A stretch of DNA of 64,000 nucleotides. It comes from Diphasiastrum complanatum (taxonomy: Eukaryota; Streptophyta; Lycopodiopsida; Lycopodiales; Lycopodiaceae). The position numbers and the translations under genes are program-made. The stretch is taken from NCBI GenBank assembly GCA_029204225.1, contig CM055095.1, forward strand, positions 21,557,252 to 21,621,251, in the 5' to 3' direction. Position 1 is the stretch's first letter. The number at the start of each line of letters is the position of its first letter. The notes under the pieces were generated by a model. It worked only from the letters and a program-made list of their open reading frames with translations. It was not told the origin of the DNA and did not search any database. Positions 1 to 10,270 of this stretch are shown piece after piece.

Positions 1-580
1 CTATCAGTGACTAACAACAATGTATATCTCCCCTTATTTGATTGTGGTGAAGGCTTATTAAAACCAAAAGCGCCAATAGATGTAAAAGGGATCACATGAT
101 TTTGTTTGAGCTTTGTAAACAAAAATTAGCTACAATTTGGTCCATTTGCAATAATGAGACGAAAACATTACCATAAACAAAATTCAACTTCAGCTAGCAT
201 ACATGACGCATTTGTGATCAACTTCGCTTTTTTATTTGAAGACAAAAATCAACGTCCTCTCATCCAGAATACATTTATGAATTACGAAAAAAAAATATAA
301 CAATTCTCTATTCCTTAAGCATAAAGATAGTGGAAATTGGATTTCAGACGGAATTCACAACTTGACTTGACTGTGAAGTTGACCAGCGAAAAACTGATGA
401 AATAATCGGTTTTATAAGCTAAATATAGGGCCAAATTTTTTCCAACATCAATTCATAGAGCTACATAAATTCCGTCCTTTGAAGAGCTTTTTTGGATCAA
501 CTCTTCCTTGACCAGCCACTTGATATGCGACTTGTGTTCTCGTTGTCAGATGACGCAAACTGGACTTCAAAATGATTATA
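1..580. other. AT-rich DNA, no gene seen
   Basis: No coding region, RNA gene or recognisable repeat could be supported here. The reading frames are short and lack family features. Confidence 0.5.
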
Positions 581-581
581 A

Positions 582-870
582 AGTATTGGATTTATCTCCT
601 TTACTCTCCTAAATCCTACGTTAATCTATCTCCATTCATGTTGTTCCATTTTTTACTCATGTTGTCGCACAGTTGCATATTTACATGTAAAATAAGACAA
701 ACGAATAAAACGCGACTATCTACATAAATACAAGTATATTTCCACAGGTGAAAAAGGCAAAAAACATGACACTGTGTTTTTACATGTGATTTGCAGGCCA
801 AAAAGACGACACTGCCCTACAAATGCAATAGGTGCCCTTATAGAAAAGCAAAGGCACCTTGGTGCGTACA
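582..870 (+). repeat. LTR fragment, same family as the LTR near 25.4-25.75 kb
   Basis: The + strand from about 582 resembles the minus strand running down from 25,751. Shared blocks include the GGATTTAT start, a TACTCTCC..AAATCC stretch, CTCCATTCATG, GCATATTTACA and AAAAGCAAAGGCACC. At 25.75 kb the same sequence follows a copia RNase H tail and a purine tract, so this copy is probably a solo or truncated LTR. The ends are not defined and similarity fades after about 860. Confidence 0.55.
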
Positions 871-1180
871 AAGAAGAAAAGCCTATATAAATTGCTTTTG
901 CTAATGGATGATGATTTTGTTTCATTAGCATCATTCTAAATACTTATGGAGGAGCTAAACAACAATCTGTGTGCTATATTTATCTGATTCTCAAAAGGAA
1001 GCACAATTTTTGATTCATGAAAAGAATTTTTTTCAAAAACGCTACTGTGTTGCATACGTAAATCAGAACCTAATTGCACCAAACATCTAAACAAAAGTTT
1101 TCTTAGCAAAGTTCACAGAAAGGAAACTACATATTTGTGCGTATTTCTACATAAATCATAGAACAAAATTTGCAACTCAC

Positions 1181-2040
1181 AGTGGAATATTGGCCATCAT
1201 TCTAGCTGCTGGATCTCCATTTCTGAACTATCAGTTTATTTTTCTATAGCTGTTGGTTTACTCCTTTCATAGCTTCATCAAAGACTGAAAAGATTCCACC
1301 AGCCTCTTTGCTAATCTGGGCATTGCTCTGAGTGAAACCTTTCCATCTTTCGTCCAGTAGAGTGGAATAAATATCTTGTGGCCTACAATGAAACCTTTCA
1401 ACCAAGGAAATGGTCTTGAAGCCCTCCTTCACCTGAGTTTTTGACTTGGTTGGAGCAGACTGCTTAGATCCAACACCCTTAACATCCTTATCCAAAACTT
1501 TACCAACTTTTCCTTCTGATTCTTTTGAAACCTATTTTCCTGCAAGTTCCTCTTTGGTTGGCCCTCCAACAGCCATATCTGTCACATACCTTCCCACCCG
1601 CTCCAGCACAATCGGCTTTCCTTTTGCAAGAAAAGCCTCTCTTAGCCTCTGTCCTATCGGTGACTCATCAAGAATGTTGACTCTAAGCTCCGGCTCTTCA
1701 TCAACATTTTCATTCGCTTGTAGAGTAATTCCACTGTTCCTTCCACCTGTGCCAAGATATTGCCACTTCCATTCTTTGCCTCCCTTGACCAGTTCAACAC
1801 CACTTTTATCTCATATCCGAGGATAATCTTGCCCTTCCTAATGTTCACATATGCCTCTCCGGTCACACTCTCAAGATTCTTAGTAGTAATGTACGACCCT
1901 CCCTCACCGTTGAGGATCTTGACATTTTCAAGAAGCTCTCCAAGACGCTTGCGAGTCCATTCTAAACAATCTTTTTCAGCCCAATGCCAGTTGTGTACGT
2001 TGGCACCATCACTCCTATCTTGGATGATCGGATGGTGGTG
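1181..2040 (-). pseudogene. AHA1-type Hsp90 ATPase activator pseudogene (retrocopy)
   Basis: AHA1 proteins bind the Hsp90 middle domain and stimulate its ATPase in the cytosol. The minus strand encodes the N-terminal domain (GANVHNWHWAEKDCLEW, then GEAYVNVRKGKI-like GEAYVNIRKGKII), a charged linker, and the C-terminal SRPBCC-type domain (ERFHCRPQDIY, RWKGFTQSNAQISKEAGG). Damage is clear: a 1-base frameshift near 1,718-1,720 and in-frame TAG stops at 1,532-1,534, 1,244-1,246 and 1,202-1,204. Homology stops after NDGQYSTV, so the C-terminus is missing. About 280 codons run without introns, which favours a truncated processed copy. The sequence after the last homologous codon reads GTGAGT like a splice donor, so a genomic duplicate is an alternative. 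Confidence 0.85.
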
Positions 2041-2127
2041 ATGATGGACCTTCATCAAGTCAAAAGCCAAGGAGAACATCAACGTTCCAGAGGTGCAATG
2101 CAACACAAACAATTGAATGATCCTCAA

Positions 2128-2888
2128 CCATGTGAAATGAATGGCATTGTAACCGATCAGCTTGTTGTTCGTTGTGATCTTGCACAGAAGATATACTGGT
2201 AAGAATTAGGCTTCCGATCAATGATCTTTGCATACATATGCTGATTTGAATAGGATTTGCTCTTCCTTTCTATAAGAATCTGCCCAAAAAATTGAAGAAA
2301 AATGGAAGAGAGAAAGTTCCTGAAAGTTCTAGAAAGAAAGATAGGAGGTCGCATCAAATGAAACCGCAATCCATCGTATGCTTCTGTGAGGCAAGTTACG
2401 TACCTAAACAAAACCAATTGGTCCAACCTTCAAGCCTTCGCAACGATAACCAACAAATGGCTTGATTCCAAGGCAAAACACATCCAAAGATACATCAAGA
2501 GCAAAGCAGAATTAACAATAAGAAGCAGAAGAGCCGCAATCTTCACCACCACGAACCAAACCAAAGCCATAAATACAATATGCCTTTCTGAATGAAATCG
2601 ATGCATAGAAAAAAACTCACCTTTCCGCAACAAAAGGCCTTCGATCAACCACAGCAAAAGGCAAAGCGAGTGAGCAAGCAAGAGCAAGAGAGAGAGAGCG
2701 AGAGGGGGACAAATTTTTTTTGAAATGTACGTGTGCGTGCGCGCGCGTGCGCCCAACAGAAAAAAAAAAGGACTGTATGTGGTTTTTCTGACCATTTTCT
2801 TTCAAACGTTTTTTTAGCTCTTTTCTTTGCAAATGAGTGACCTTTTTTGTGAGCAGAGCGTGACATTTTCAGCAGCACACGTGGAAAA
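2128..2888. other. Non-coding stretch with purine tract and alternating GC/GT run
   Basis: No gene is supported. An AG-rich tract lies at about 2,683-2,708. Next to it, at about 2,728-2,752, is a run of alternating purine-pyrimidine bases (gtgcgtgcgcgcgcg type), a simple sequence that can form Z-DNA in vitro. Read on the minus strand it resembles a CT-rich plant 5' leader with a possible intron, but nothing ties it to a gene. Confidence 0.4.
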
Positions 2889-3605
2889 TCATCTATTATG
2901 AGAGCATCCTGCAATAGGAAATATGTTAGCAATAAAGGATGATGCAAAAGGAGGGTCAGCAACAGAAACTTCCTCATCATCTAGGATCTGAACTAATAGA
3001 AAAAGTACGAAATCACTCTGATATTCAACCAATCGACATTTCTTGTTGCAATAAGGACATAGTGAACTGCTTCTGAAAAGATCAAACAATTTGGTAAACA
3101 TTCTATCCAGTCTATGTCTGAAAGCTGGGAAGAAATGAACAAGCTCAATATAATGCATGTACTGGAGTGAACCTATGGAGAAAACAAGCTTACTAAGTAT
3201 ATCTCTGAATCTAACATAATGTTCATAAAAAATGTCAGAATTTGGTTGTGCAGTCTTGAAAACATGTAGATATGGCCTGAATAGGCTGTGGAAGTAGTCT
3301 AGGTTTTCAGTAATCCCAAATCCACTAAGAAATGAACTCAAGCCTGAATCTCGTGAGGATCCTAAGGAAGAGGCCGTGGAAGTAAAGTGAATATCGCGCT
3401 TGTGCGCCAGGAAGAACAGAAACAAAACTACTATATCAAGATGGCGCACAAGAGGGATATATACGACAGGCAATACCGAATATCGCACTTGTGTGCAAGT
3501 AGGTGTCGTTGAAAGCAAACGGACAACAATGCACGCGCACAAGGGTGACATGCTGTGAATTTCGATAACGAAAAAGGTAAAAAAATTAATCGGTTCTCGT
3601 GCCAT
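2889..3605 (-). pseudogene. P1-A: unrecognised protein, truncated copy of P1-B
   Basis: An open frame of about 238 codons. From about residue 70 it matches P1-B at 13.85-14.8 kb: both have LDRMFTKL, then a CPxxNKKCR segment, then V-(E/D)-(Y/F)-QS and a hydrophobic VFFLL-like stretch. The two paired cysteines may bind metal, but this is inference. The frame ends soon after this block, so the acidic middle and the second exon of P1-B are absent. The TATA-like element at 3,604-3,610 overlaps the first ATG, so that ATG is not the true start. The upstream codons are probably motif-rich leader. It lies divergent to H3U-A, as P1-B does to H3U-B. The family is not recognised. Confidence 0.6.
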
Positions 3606-4181
3606 TTATACTACATTTTTGCACGTGTGGTCAACGGTCAATGGACACATGTCTACTTTTGATTCAACTTCAGGCACTGGCACACCTGGACACATGTGAA
3701 ATGACACTTGGACATGTGTCGCATGTTCATTTGTTTGCTCGACAACATGTGTCGCTCTCACATTTGGTCATACGAATCCCACACGTGTAAAGTCACAAGG
3801 TGACACATGTCACTCTCTCATTTGTCCGTACAACTCCCACGTGTGATAGGACGTCCTTTCGCACGTGCAAACCGCGATATAAAATCACAAACTTCGATGA
3901 ATTTTTTTCACTTTTTTTTTCGCTCCGCATATCACACTTGTGCGCGTCCTTCACAATCCAAAATTCCACCTACAGCCTTCCGTGTGCACAAGTCCGATAC
4001 ATCTGCCTACGTGTCCCCCCCGTATCGCACTTTTGCATCTTTATTCAAAACTAATTGCTCTCTCTTATATTCAACTCCCACAGATCCGATATAACGTACA
4101 TTCTGTTCATACATATCGGTCCTCTATGAGATCTTTATCATCCTTCCCTGCTCATCCTCGCCGTCACGCACAAGTCCGCTA
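3389..4181. repeat. Iterated TATCG...CTTGTGCGC motif in both leaders of the P1-A/H3U-A pair
   Basis: A motif of 16-19 bases recurs in both orientations. Examples are about 3,389-3,407 (AATATCGCGCTTGTGCGC), 3,479-3,497 (TATCGCACTTGTGTGC), 3,928-3,945 (ATATCACACTTGTGCGC), 3,984-4,001 (reverse strand, TGTGCACAAGTCCGATAC), 4,022-4,038 (GTATCGCACTTTTGCATC) and 4,166-4,181 (degenerate, reverse). All lie downstream of the TATA elements, in the presumed transcribed leaders. The H3U-B/P1-B region carries the related form TATCGCATTCAAGCGC. Confidence 0.6.
3604..3884. promoter_or_regulatory. Divergent G-box-rich promoter of P1-A and H3U-A
   Basis: TATA-like boxes point both ways: TATAAAT on the minus strand at 3,604-3,610 (for P1-A) and TATAAAA on the plus strand at 3,878-3,884 (for H3U-A). 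Between them are many ACACGTGT/CACATGTG E/G-box-like elements, for example near 3,621, 3,646, 3,691, 3,713, 3,748, 3,782, 3,805, 3,839 and 3,861. In plants such boxes bind bZIP and bHLH factors, including ABA and light regulators. The P1 side shares the order CACACGTGCAAAA then TATA with P1-B. Confidence 0.6.
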
Positions 4182-4198
4182 TTGCATAGTACACATCC

Positions 4199-4990
4199 AT
4201 GGATAGGAGAAAGCAGACAAGGAGGGACTTCTTCTCTCCTGGCTCATCCTCAGCCCCTGCGGTTGTCATTTCACCTCCTGCTAGACCTAGAATGCGCAAC
4301 CGCAGCAGGTGGATCTCTGAGATACGCAAGTATCAGAGATCAATTGCTCTGTTGATCCCAAGAGCTCCATTCTATCGTGATGTCCGAAACATAACAAGAA
4401 ATGATCTTGGACTGCTGGTCAAATTTACACCCAATGCTCTTCAGTGCCTTTAGGAGGCTGCTGAAGACTACCTTAGCCTTTTTTTTGAAGATTCATTTTT
4501 GCTTGCCATCCATTCCAAGAGAGTCGCCATAATGCCCAAGGATTTTCAGCTCCTGATGAGAATGAGGGAGAGGTTCTGCGGGTTACACGTATCTCAACCT
4601 GCTGCTCCCAGACCAACTCCTCTAGATAGGACTGATCTTCCTACGAAGCGTCCTAGGAAGCAGACAACCCCCAAGAGAGCTCCAAAGAAAGTAAAGAGGG
4701 TAGACACCACAGATTCTGTGAGATCTGACCCGGAATCAGTTGTAGATGATGCTGTTGTTGATAATGTTGTAAATATAGCTACATCTGTTTTGGATACCCC
4801 TTTAATTACTGTAGATACTACACATCCACCTCCTCCTCCTCCTCCTCCAAATTTTTATACATATATAGATTCGGATGATTATCTTAAATTTGAGAAAGAC
4901 ATATCCGATGCTATAGATACAATTGGTACTACTTTTTATTTTAGACTAGATGAACTTGATTTTAGTAATTTTAGAGGTCTAGATTGGAGT
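4199..4990 (+). pseudogene. H3U-A, 5' part: histone H3-like domain with linker, cut by an inversion
   Basis: The frame opens MDRRKQTRRD, which echoes the H3 start MARTKQTARK. An H3 fold follows: SEIRKYQRSIALLIPRAPF (alphaN), RDVRNIT, then [31 protein letters not shown] (alpha2, loop 2, alpha3). One in-frame TAG (4,451-4,453) sits exactly where H3 has the Q of LQEAAE. Past the fold, a basic and then acidic proline-rich linker leads to a segment matching H3U-B upstream of its protease domain (NFR motif near 4,970). Homology ends at about 4,985-5,000, where copia 1 gag sequence in inverted orientation begins. The missing protease part lies at 27,910-28,870 on the minus strand. The last dozen codons of the open frame are copia read backwards. 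Confidence 0.85.
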
Positions 4991-5826
4991 ATCAAGATGG
5001 ACTCCATCCTCAACTTCCATATTGAATAATTGGAAGTAGACAATCTCTCACTTGGTTGCAACAAGTATGAACTCATTGAAGTCATGTAAAGTGGAGATAA
5101 ATAAAAGTGATGAACAAAAAATGTTGCTTCTCTCTCACTATAGGATCCAATAATGGTGTGCTACCATCGCCTATGCAAGATCTTGCAACAAACTGTGAGA
5201 TGATTCTCACTAGCTATCTCAATCTCTCCAAAACTAGATCTACTTCACATCAAATGATGGAGTATGGGCAAAGTTAGAATCAAACACTCTTAGCACATGT
5301 GAAATACACTAATAAACCAAATTTGACACAAATACAATGATATTGCATGAAACAAAATGGCTAAGATCTCAAAATCGTGCCTAGATCACATATAGATGAG
5401 ATTGGTAAGCATTCAACTGTGATTTTGGATCAAACAAGCAATCTTTTGACCAAACCAAATGTGTCCACCCAGATCTAGGTGCCCTACCTAACCCTCTTCA
5501 AAAGCTTATAACTTTTGATTGGCTCAACCAAATGGAATGAAACTGATTGCATCAGAAACTAGACAAAAATAGCTTCAAAACAAGCTATCTAGCAAGATTT
5601 TTGGATCAAACATGAAAGAGAACTCCCAAACTGAAATTGGATGTTCCTCACACGTGTCTGAGCTTTTGATTCCATACAGTACCAGGTCAGACCCAATCAA
5701 TGTCCTTTTGATCTCTTTTGATCCAAAATTGAACAAGATAGCTAGGAAAATGGGCCTTGACAATTTCTAGCTCAAGATTGATGAATAGTTTTCACTCAAA
5801 TGGATCAAAATGCATGGTAACCTTAG

Positions 5827-5843
5827 GTAGGCTCTGATACCAT
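5827..5843 (-). other. Copia 1 primer-binding site
   Basis: The minus strand reads TGGTATCAGAGCCTACC directly after the LTR end. This is the usual copia primer site complementary to the 3' end of initiator methionine tRNA. Confidence 0.9.
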
Positions 5844-6662
5844 GTTGAATTACACACGTGTGGATTGTCCACTACATGTACTTGTGATCTCCTAAGGTGT
5901 GTAGATGCACCAAGATCAAGACAAGATTGAGATTCAAGATCTATCTTTGATTCTATGGCAAAAACACACTACTACATGCATTCAATCACTTCCAACTCTC
6001 ACTCACACGTGTGGGAAGTGTTCCAAAAGTATTCTAAGTAAAAACAAGTTGCTCTCCTTGGGTAGAGAGAGAAAAACCATCATGAACTCTCGGGTAGAGA
6101 GAGAAAGCTAGAAATTCAATGACACTCAAAATCCACTCAATCTCAAAATCAATTAGATCCAAAAGGAGGAGTACAATGATACTAATAGATTCATGAGCTA
6201 CCACTATGCTTAACTATGATTGGATCACACTTTGCCACCTCTTAATCCTATTGGACCATTGATCCATGCACCTCTAAATTCTATTGGACTATATTCAAGC
6301 ACACCTCAATTTTCTATTGGACCTCACAAGGTTCCACCTCTAAATCCTATTGGACCTCTTAAGCTTCATCAAACAAAAGCATAACACTTGTCTACACTCT
6401 AATTGGCACAAGTTTGGCTCTATTTTGGCTCAATATTGGCATTACAAGTGGAAATGGATAATTTGCCATCTATGCCAAATTTGACCCTATCAACATCCTA
6501 CACCTAAATGCTTGACTATGAAATTCTATGAGACCCCTATATCAAACATTTTGATTTACTTTACAATTCTCCACACGTGGGAACATCCTCCACACATGTG
6601 AGATTCACTTACAAACTTCTATCATAAAAAATACCAAGCTAGATTTTTGCCAATTTCTCACA
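5844..6662 (-). repeat. Copia 1 5' LTR
   Basis: Minus strand TGTGAGAAATT...AATTCAACA, 819 bases. By eye it differs from the 3' LTR at 31,470-32,289 at only about a dozen positions, which implies a recent insertion. It contains several ACACGTGT elements. Confidence 0.9.
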
Positions 6663-7619
<957 letters not shown>

Positions 7620-7620
<1 letters not shown>

Positions 7621-8200
7621 TTGCCAATGTGTACCAGAGATCTGTTTCTGAAAAGTAAAAATGTAAGAGCAAAGGTCGAAATGCACCTTGGAATAAGAGA
7701 TGGTATACTGCCTTAAACAGATCCACATATTCCGAGGTCTGTTTCAACCTCCACTGATTCTCACCCATTATCAATAAATATCAATAAAAGTAGAGATTTG
7801 TTTCTAAAATGTGTGGATTTATTTTTATAAATCCTAATGTAAAATAAAATTGAATGTATTCCTACACTACAAAATGTGCATCTACAGTAAAAAATAGAAG
7901 ACAAACATTTATGTAAAAAATTATAAGCAAAGGTATATAAGCATTTATGAGCTGGTAACAATCTAGCATATAATCTGTTTATGAATTGTAAAAATGTATG
8001 AGCAGAGGTCGGAACGGACCTTGGACTAAGAGATGATATATTGTCTTAAACAGACCCACATATTCCGAGGTCTGTTCCAACCATGTGTAGATCTATTTTC
8101 ATAAATCCTAATGTAAATAAAATTGAATGTAGTCTTACACTACATAATGTGGATCTACAGCAAAAAAATAGGAGACAAACTGTTACAAAACCGTACAAGT
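7620..8200. repeat. Tandem duplication carrying a GGTCGGAA hairpin
   Basis: Two diverged copies, about 7,635-7,935 and 7,990-8,190. Each holds a palindromic segment (near 7,672-7,745 and 8,005-8,085) with arms of the type GGTCGGAACGGACC / GGTCTGTTCCAACC. This is followed by a shared block beginning ATAAATCCTAATGTAAA. A related hairpin lies at 18,680-18,765, on the other side of the four-gene cluster. Confidence 0.6.
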
Positions 8201-8396
8201 ACCTGGAACTGCTACTAGTTGTCATTAGAGAAACTTAGAGCCCGACGAGAGCCTTTGAAAAAGATGTTTTTTTATTTTTTTTTCTTATTTTTGTTGGCAT
8301 GTGGACCAATTGAAACCTTAGCTTCGGGGTTCTATGTAATGTAGAATTTTCCAAATATATATAAAATAAAAACTTTTTAAATATATTGTTGTTTCG

Positions 8397-8455
8397 TCGG
8401 ACAGCATGTGGAAATGCTATTGGTTGATGAGGCCTGCCCTTCCAGCTCATCACTG
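8397..8455 (+). promoter_or_regulatory. Conserved upstream block of D1
   Basis: TCGGACAGCATG followed about 10 bases later by a CCAAT-type TATTGGTTG and then by the inverted CTGTCCGA. The same arrangement (TCGGACAGCATG, CATTGGTTC, TGTCCGA) lies at 26,088-26,130 upstream of D2. Conservation between copies suggests a promoter element. No TATA box was identified. Confidence 0.5.
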
Positions 8456-8702
8456 TCCGAAGAGACCCAAAAATATTGAAAATGAATATGACAGATGGTT
8501 GAGAAGAGAAAATCGATGTACCATTAATGTATATGCATTGTCAAACCATGGTTAACAGGGATAACCAGAGTTAATTTGTGGTGCCAAATAGATCAGTGTT
8601 TCAAATTTTTGCCAACACTTTTTCTCAGATTCATGGCTTTTTGTCTACGCAAATTTTCAGATTCATAGTTCATTGTTTCAGATTTTTGCATGCAAATTAC
8701 GA

Positions 8703-10180
8703 ATGGCGCCATCAAGGAAGTCGTGCTCCTCAATCGACTCTGTGCTTCTATTCAACGAGACAGATAATAATGGATTATGGGTGCCAAGAAAATATTCAAA
8801 AAACTCCTGGGTTTTGATACATCCATCATCAAGAGGAGCATTTCAAAAAAGAAAAAAGGTGAAAACTATCATTTCGATCTTATTGGAAGGCCAAAATTTT
8901 GGATTTCAGAACATCATCAAGAGGAAAATCTATTTTTGAAATTCTAGTCCAACATGTATATATGCATTCAGAGATAAATGTGCAAAGATTCAACCATCAG
9001 GATCACAAAAAAAACAACTGTGAGTATTGATATTTTTGATACTTTGATTTTTGTCATTCATAAATATCTAATAGTAAACTTGCCAATCTGATCATTTTTC
9101 TCTTGCAGATTTATATCCATCCAACATAAATGAATGAGAGCCGAGTGGATCTTTAGCAAGTGTGTTAGATGTTATTCACACTGATATTGGACAGCTGCAA
9201 TATCGAGGTAGAACTGCAAAAGATCTAGCTGATAGTGGAATCTTTTTTTATGAATCAATGTACATTCCTGATACAAAAGGAAATTTTGGACAAATAGTAC
9301 CAATTCCATTACCTAGTTTTGAAAGTGATGAATGGATTGCACCAGCTGCTACAGTTTCAGAATCATTTCGTTACAAGATATATAATGATGTAAAAAATTC
9401 ATTAAAAATGAGCACGAGATCGAAAACAGGCAGATTGAGTTGGTTTATTTCCTTGAATATATTTGTGAATTTCCTTTCAAGTGTCAATATTCACAAAACC
9501 CCAACGATGTTTGTATGCAAAAATTTAGCAGATAGTTTATTATCTGAACTTATGGATAAAGGCTGGGACAAAAGATCAGATGGAGAAATAGAATACAGAA
9601 TTAAAATGTCTTCCATGTGCTTCCATTATCAAATTGAAAAACAAATGTTAAGCTTATGCTTCCATTATCAAAGATGGAAAAAAAAATAAAGGTAAATGGG
9701 TGCCACTCGATCAAGACTTGGAAGCAAGTGGACATTCAAAACGAAAAAATATTGAAATTATATAAAATGATGTCGTTTTGACATGTGTTGAGCTGGAAGA
9801 AAATTGGAGTCTAAACTACATCCGGCGGGAACTATTGCTCCTACAAGATGATGTACTTTCGGACTTCAGATTCATTTTCAATGGTAAACTCGTAAGTAAC
9901 TGTAAACACTTGATCTTTTATGAATAGTTTCAATCAAAACTTTCTAATACAATTTTGTACTAATTCTAACTAACTTTGTATTAGCTTTATGCAGGTACAT
10001 AAAAGACATGAGCTCGAGATCAAATGCAAAGATATTGACGAAACAATCCAACTTATGGAAGAACACTCAGATTCACTATCAACAAACACATGCCAATCAT
10101 CATGTCTTTTTATCATTATAGAAAAATTGCATTCCATTATTAGACTATGGACACAAGCTGATTGTAAGAATCTATTGTGA
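8703..10180 (+). pseudogene. D1: unrecognised three-exon protein, decayed
   Basis: Three exons are inferred by comparison with D2: 8,703-9,019 (donor GTGAGT), 9,109-9,891 (acceptor TCTTGCAG, donor GTAAGT) and 9,995-10,180 (acceptor TTTATGCAG). Shared segments are KNSWVL-HPSS (exon 1), LVQHVYMHS (end of exon 1), LDVIHTDIGQLQYRGR, ADSGIFFYES, IPLPSFESDEW, LSWFISLNIFV and PTMFVCKNL (exon 2). Damage includes a frameshift in exon 1, a TGA shortly after the start of exon 2 and a frameshift after about 9,680 with further stops. No known domain is recognised. Its 3' end faces that of H3U-B, 90 bases away. Confidence 0.65.
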
Positions 10181-10270
10181 TATCAATATAAAACAACCCA
10201 TAAACGGGTTGTTTACAAGTAAAATGATTGTATCTTTTTTTTTTATGTCTCTCTATTTACAAATAGATCT

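Larger units (their letters stand above)
4985..6662 (-). mobile_element. Copia element 1, 5' half (LTR, PBS, leader, gag start), inverted
   Basis: Read on the minus strand it runs: LTR (6,662-5,844), initiator-Met tRNA primer site, an untranslated leader of about 740 bases, and the gag start at 5,085 (MTSMSSYLLQ, then [13 protein letters not shown], a typical copia gag N-terminus). It stops inside gag at about 4,985-5,000. The continuation of gag, the protease, the integrase remnant and the 3' LTR lie at 28,870-32,289 on the plus strand. The outer flank TTTCA (minus strand of 6,663-6,667) equals the base run after the 3' LTR (32,290-32,294), so both halves come from one insertion. Confidence 0.9.

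Noticed and set aside
3549-3605. ATGs at 3,605 and 3,551 as the P1-A start
   Set aside because: The first overlaps the TATA-like box and the second lies in motif-rich leader that is not coding in P1-B. The true start is unclear.
4199-4990. H3-like frame as a functional centromeric H3 (CENH3)
   Set aside because: Stop in the fold, no N-terminal CENH3 features, and a protease domain downstream in the homologous copy. It is a diverged H3 fusion, not CENH3.
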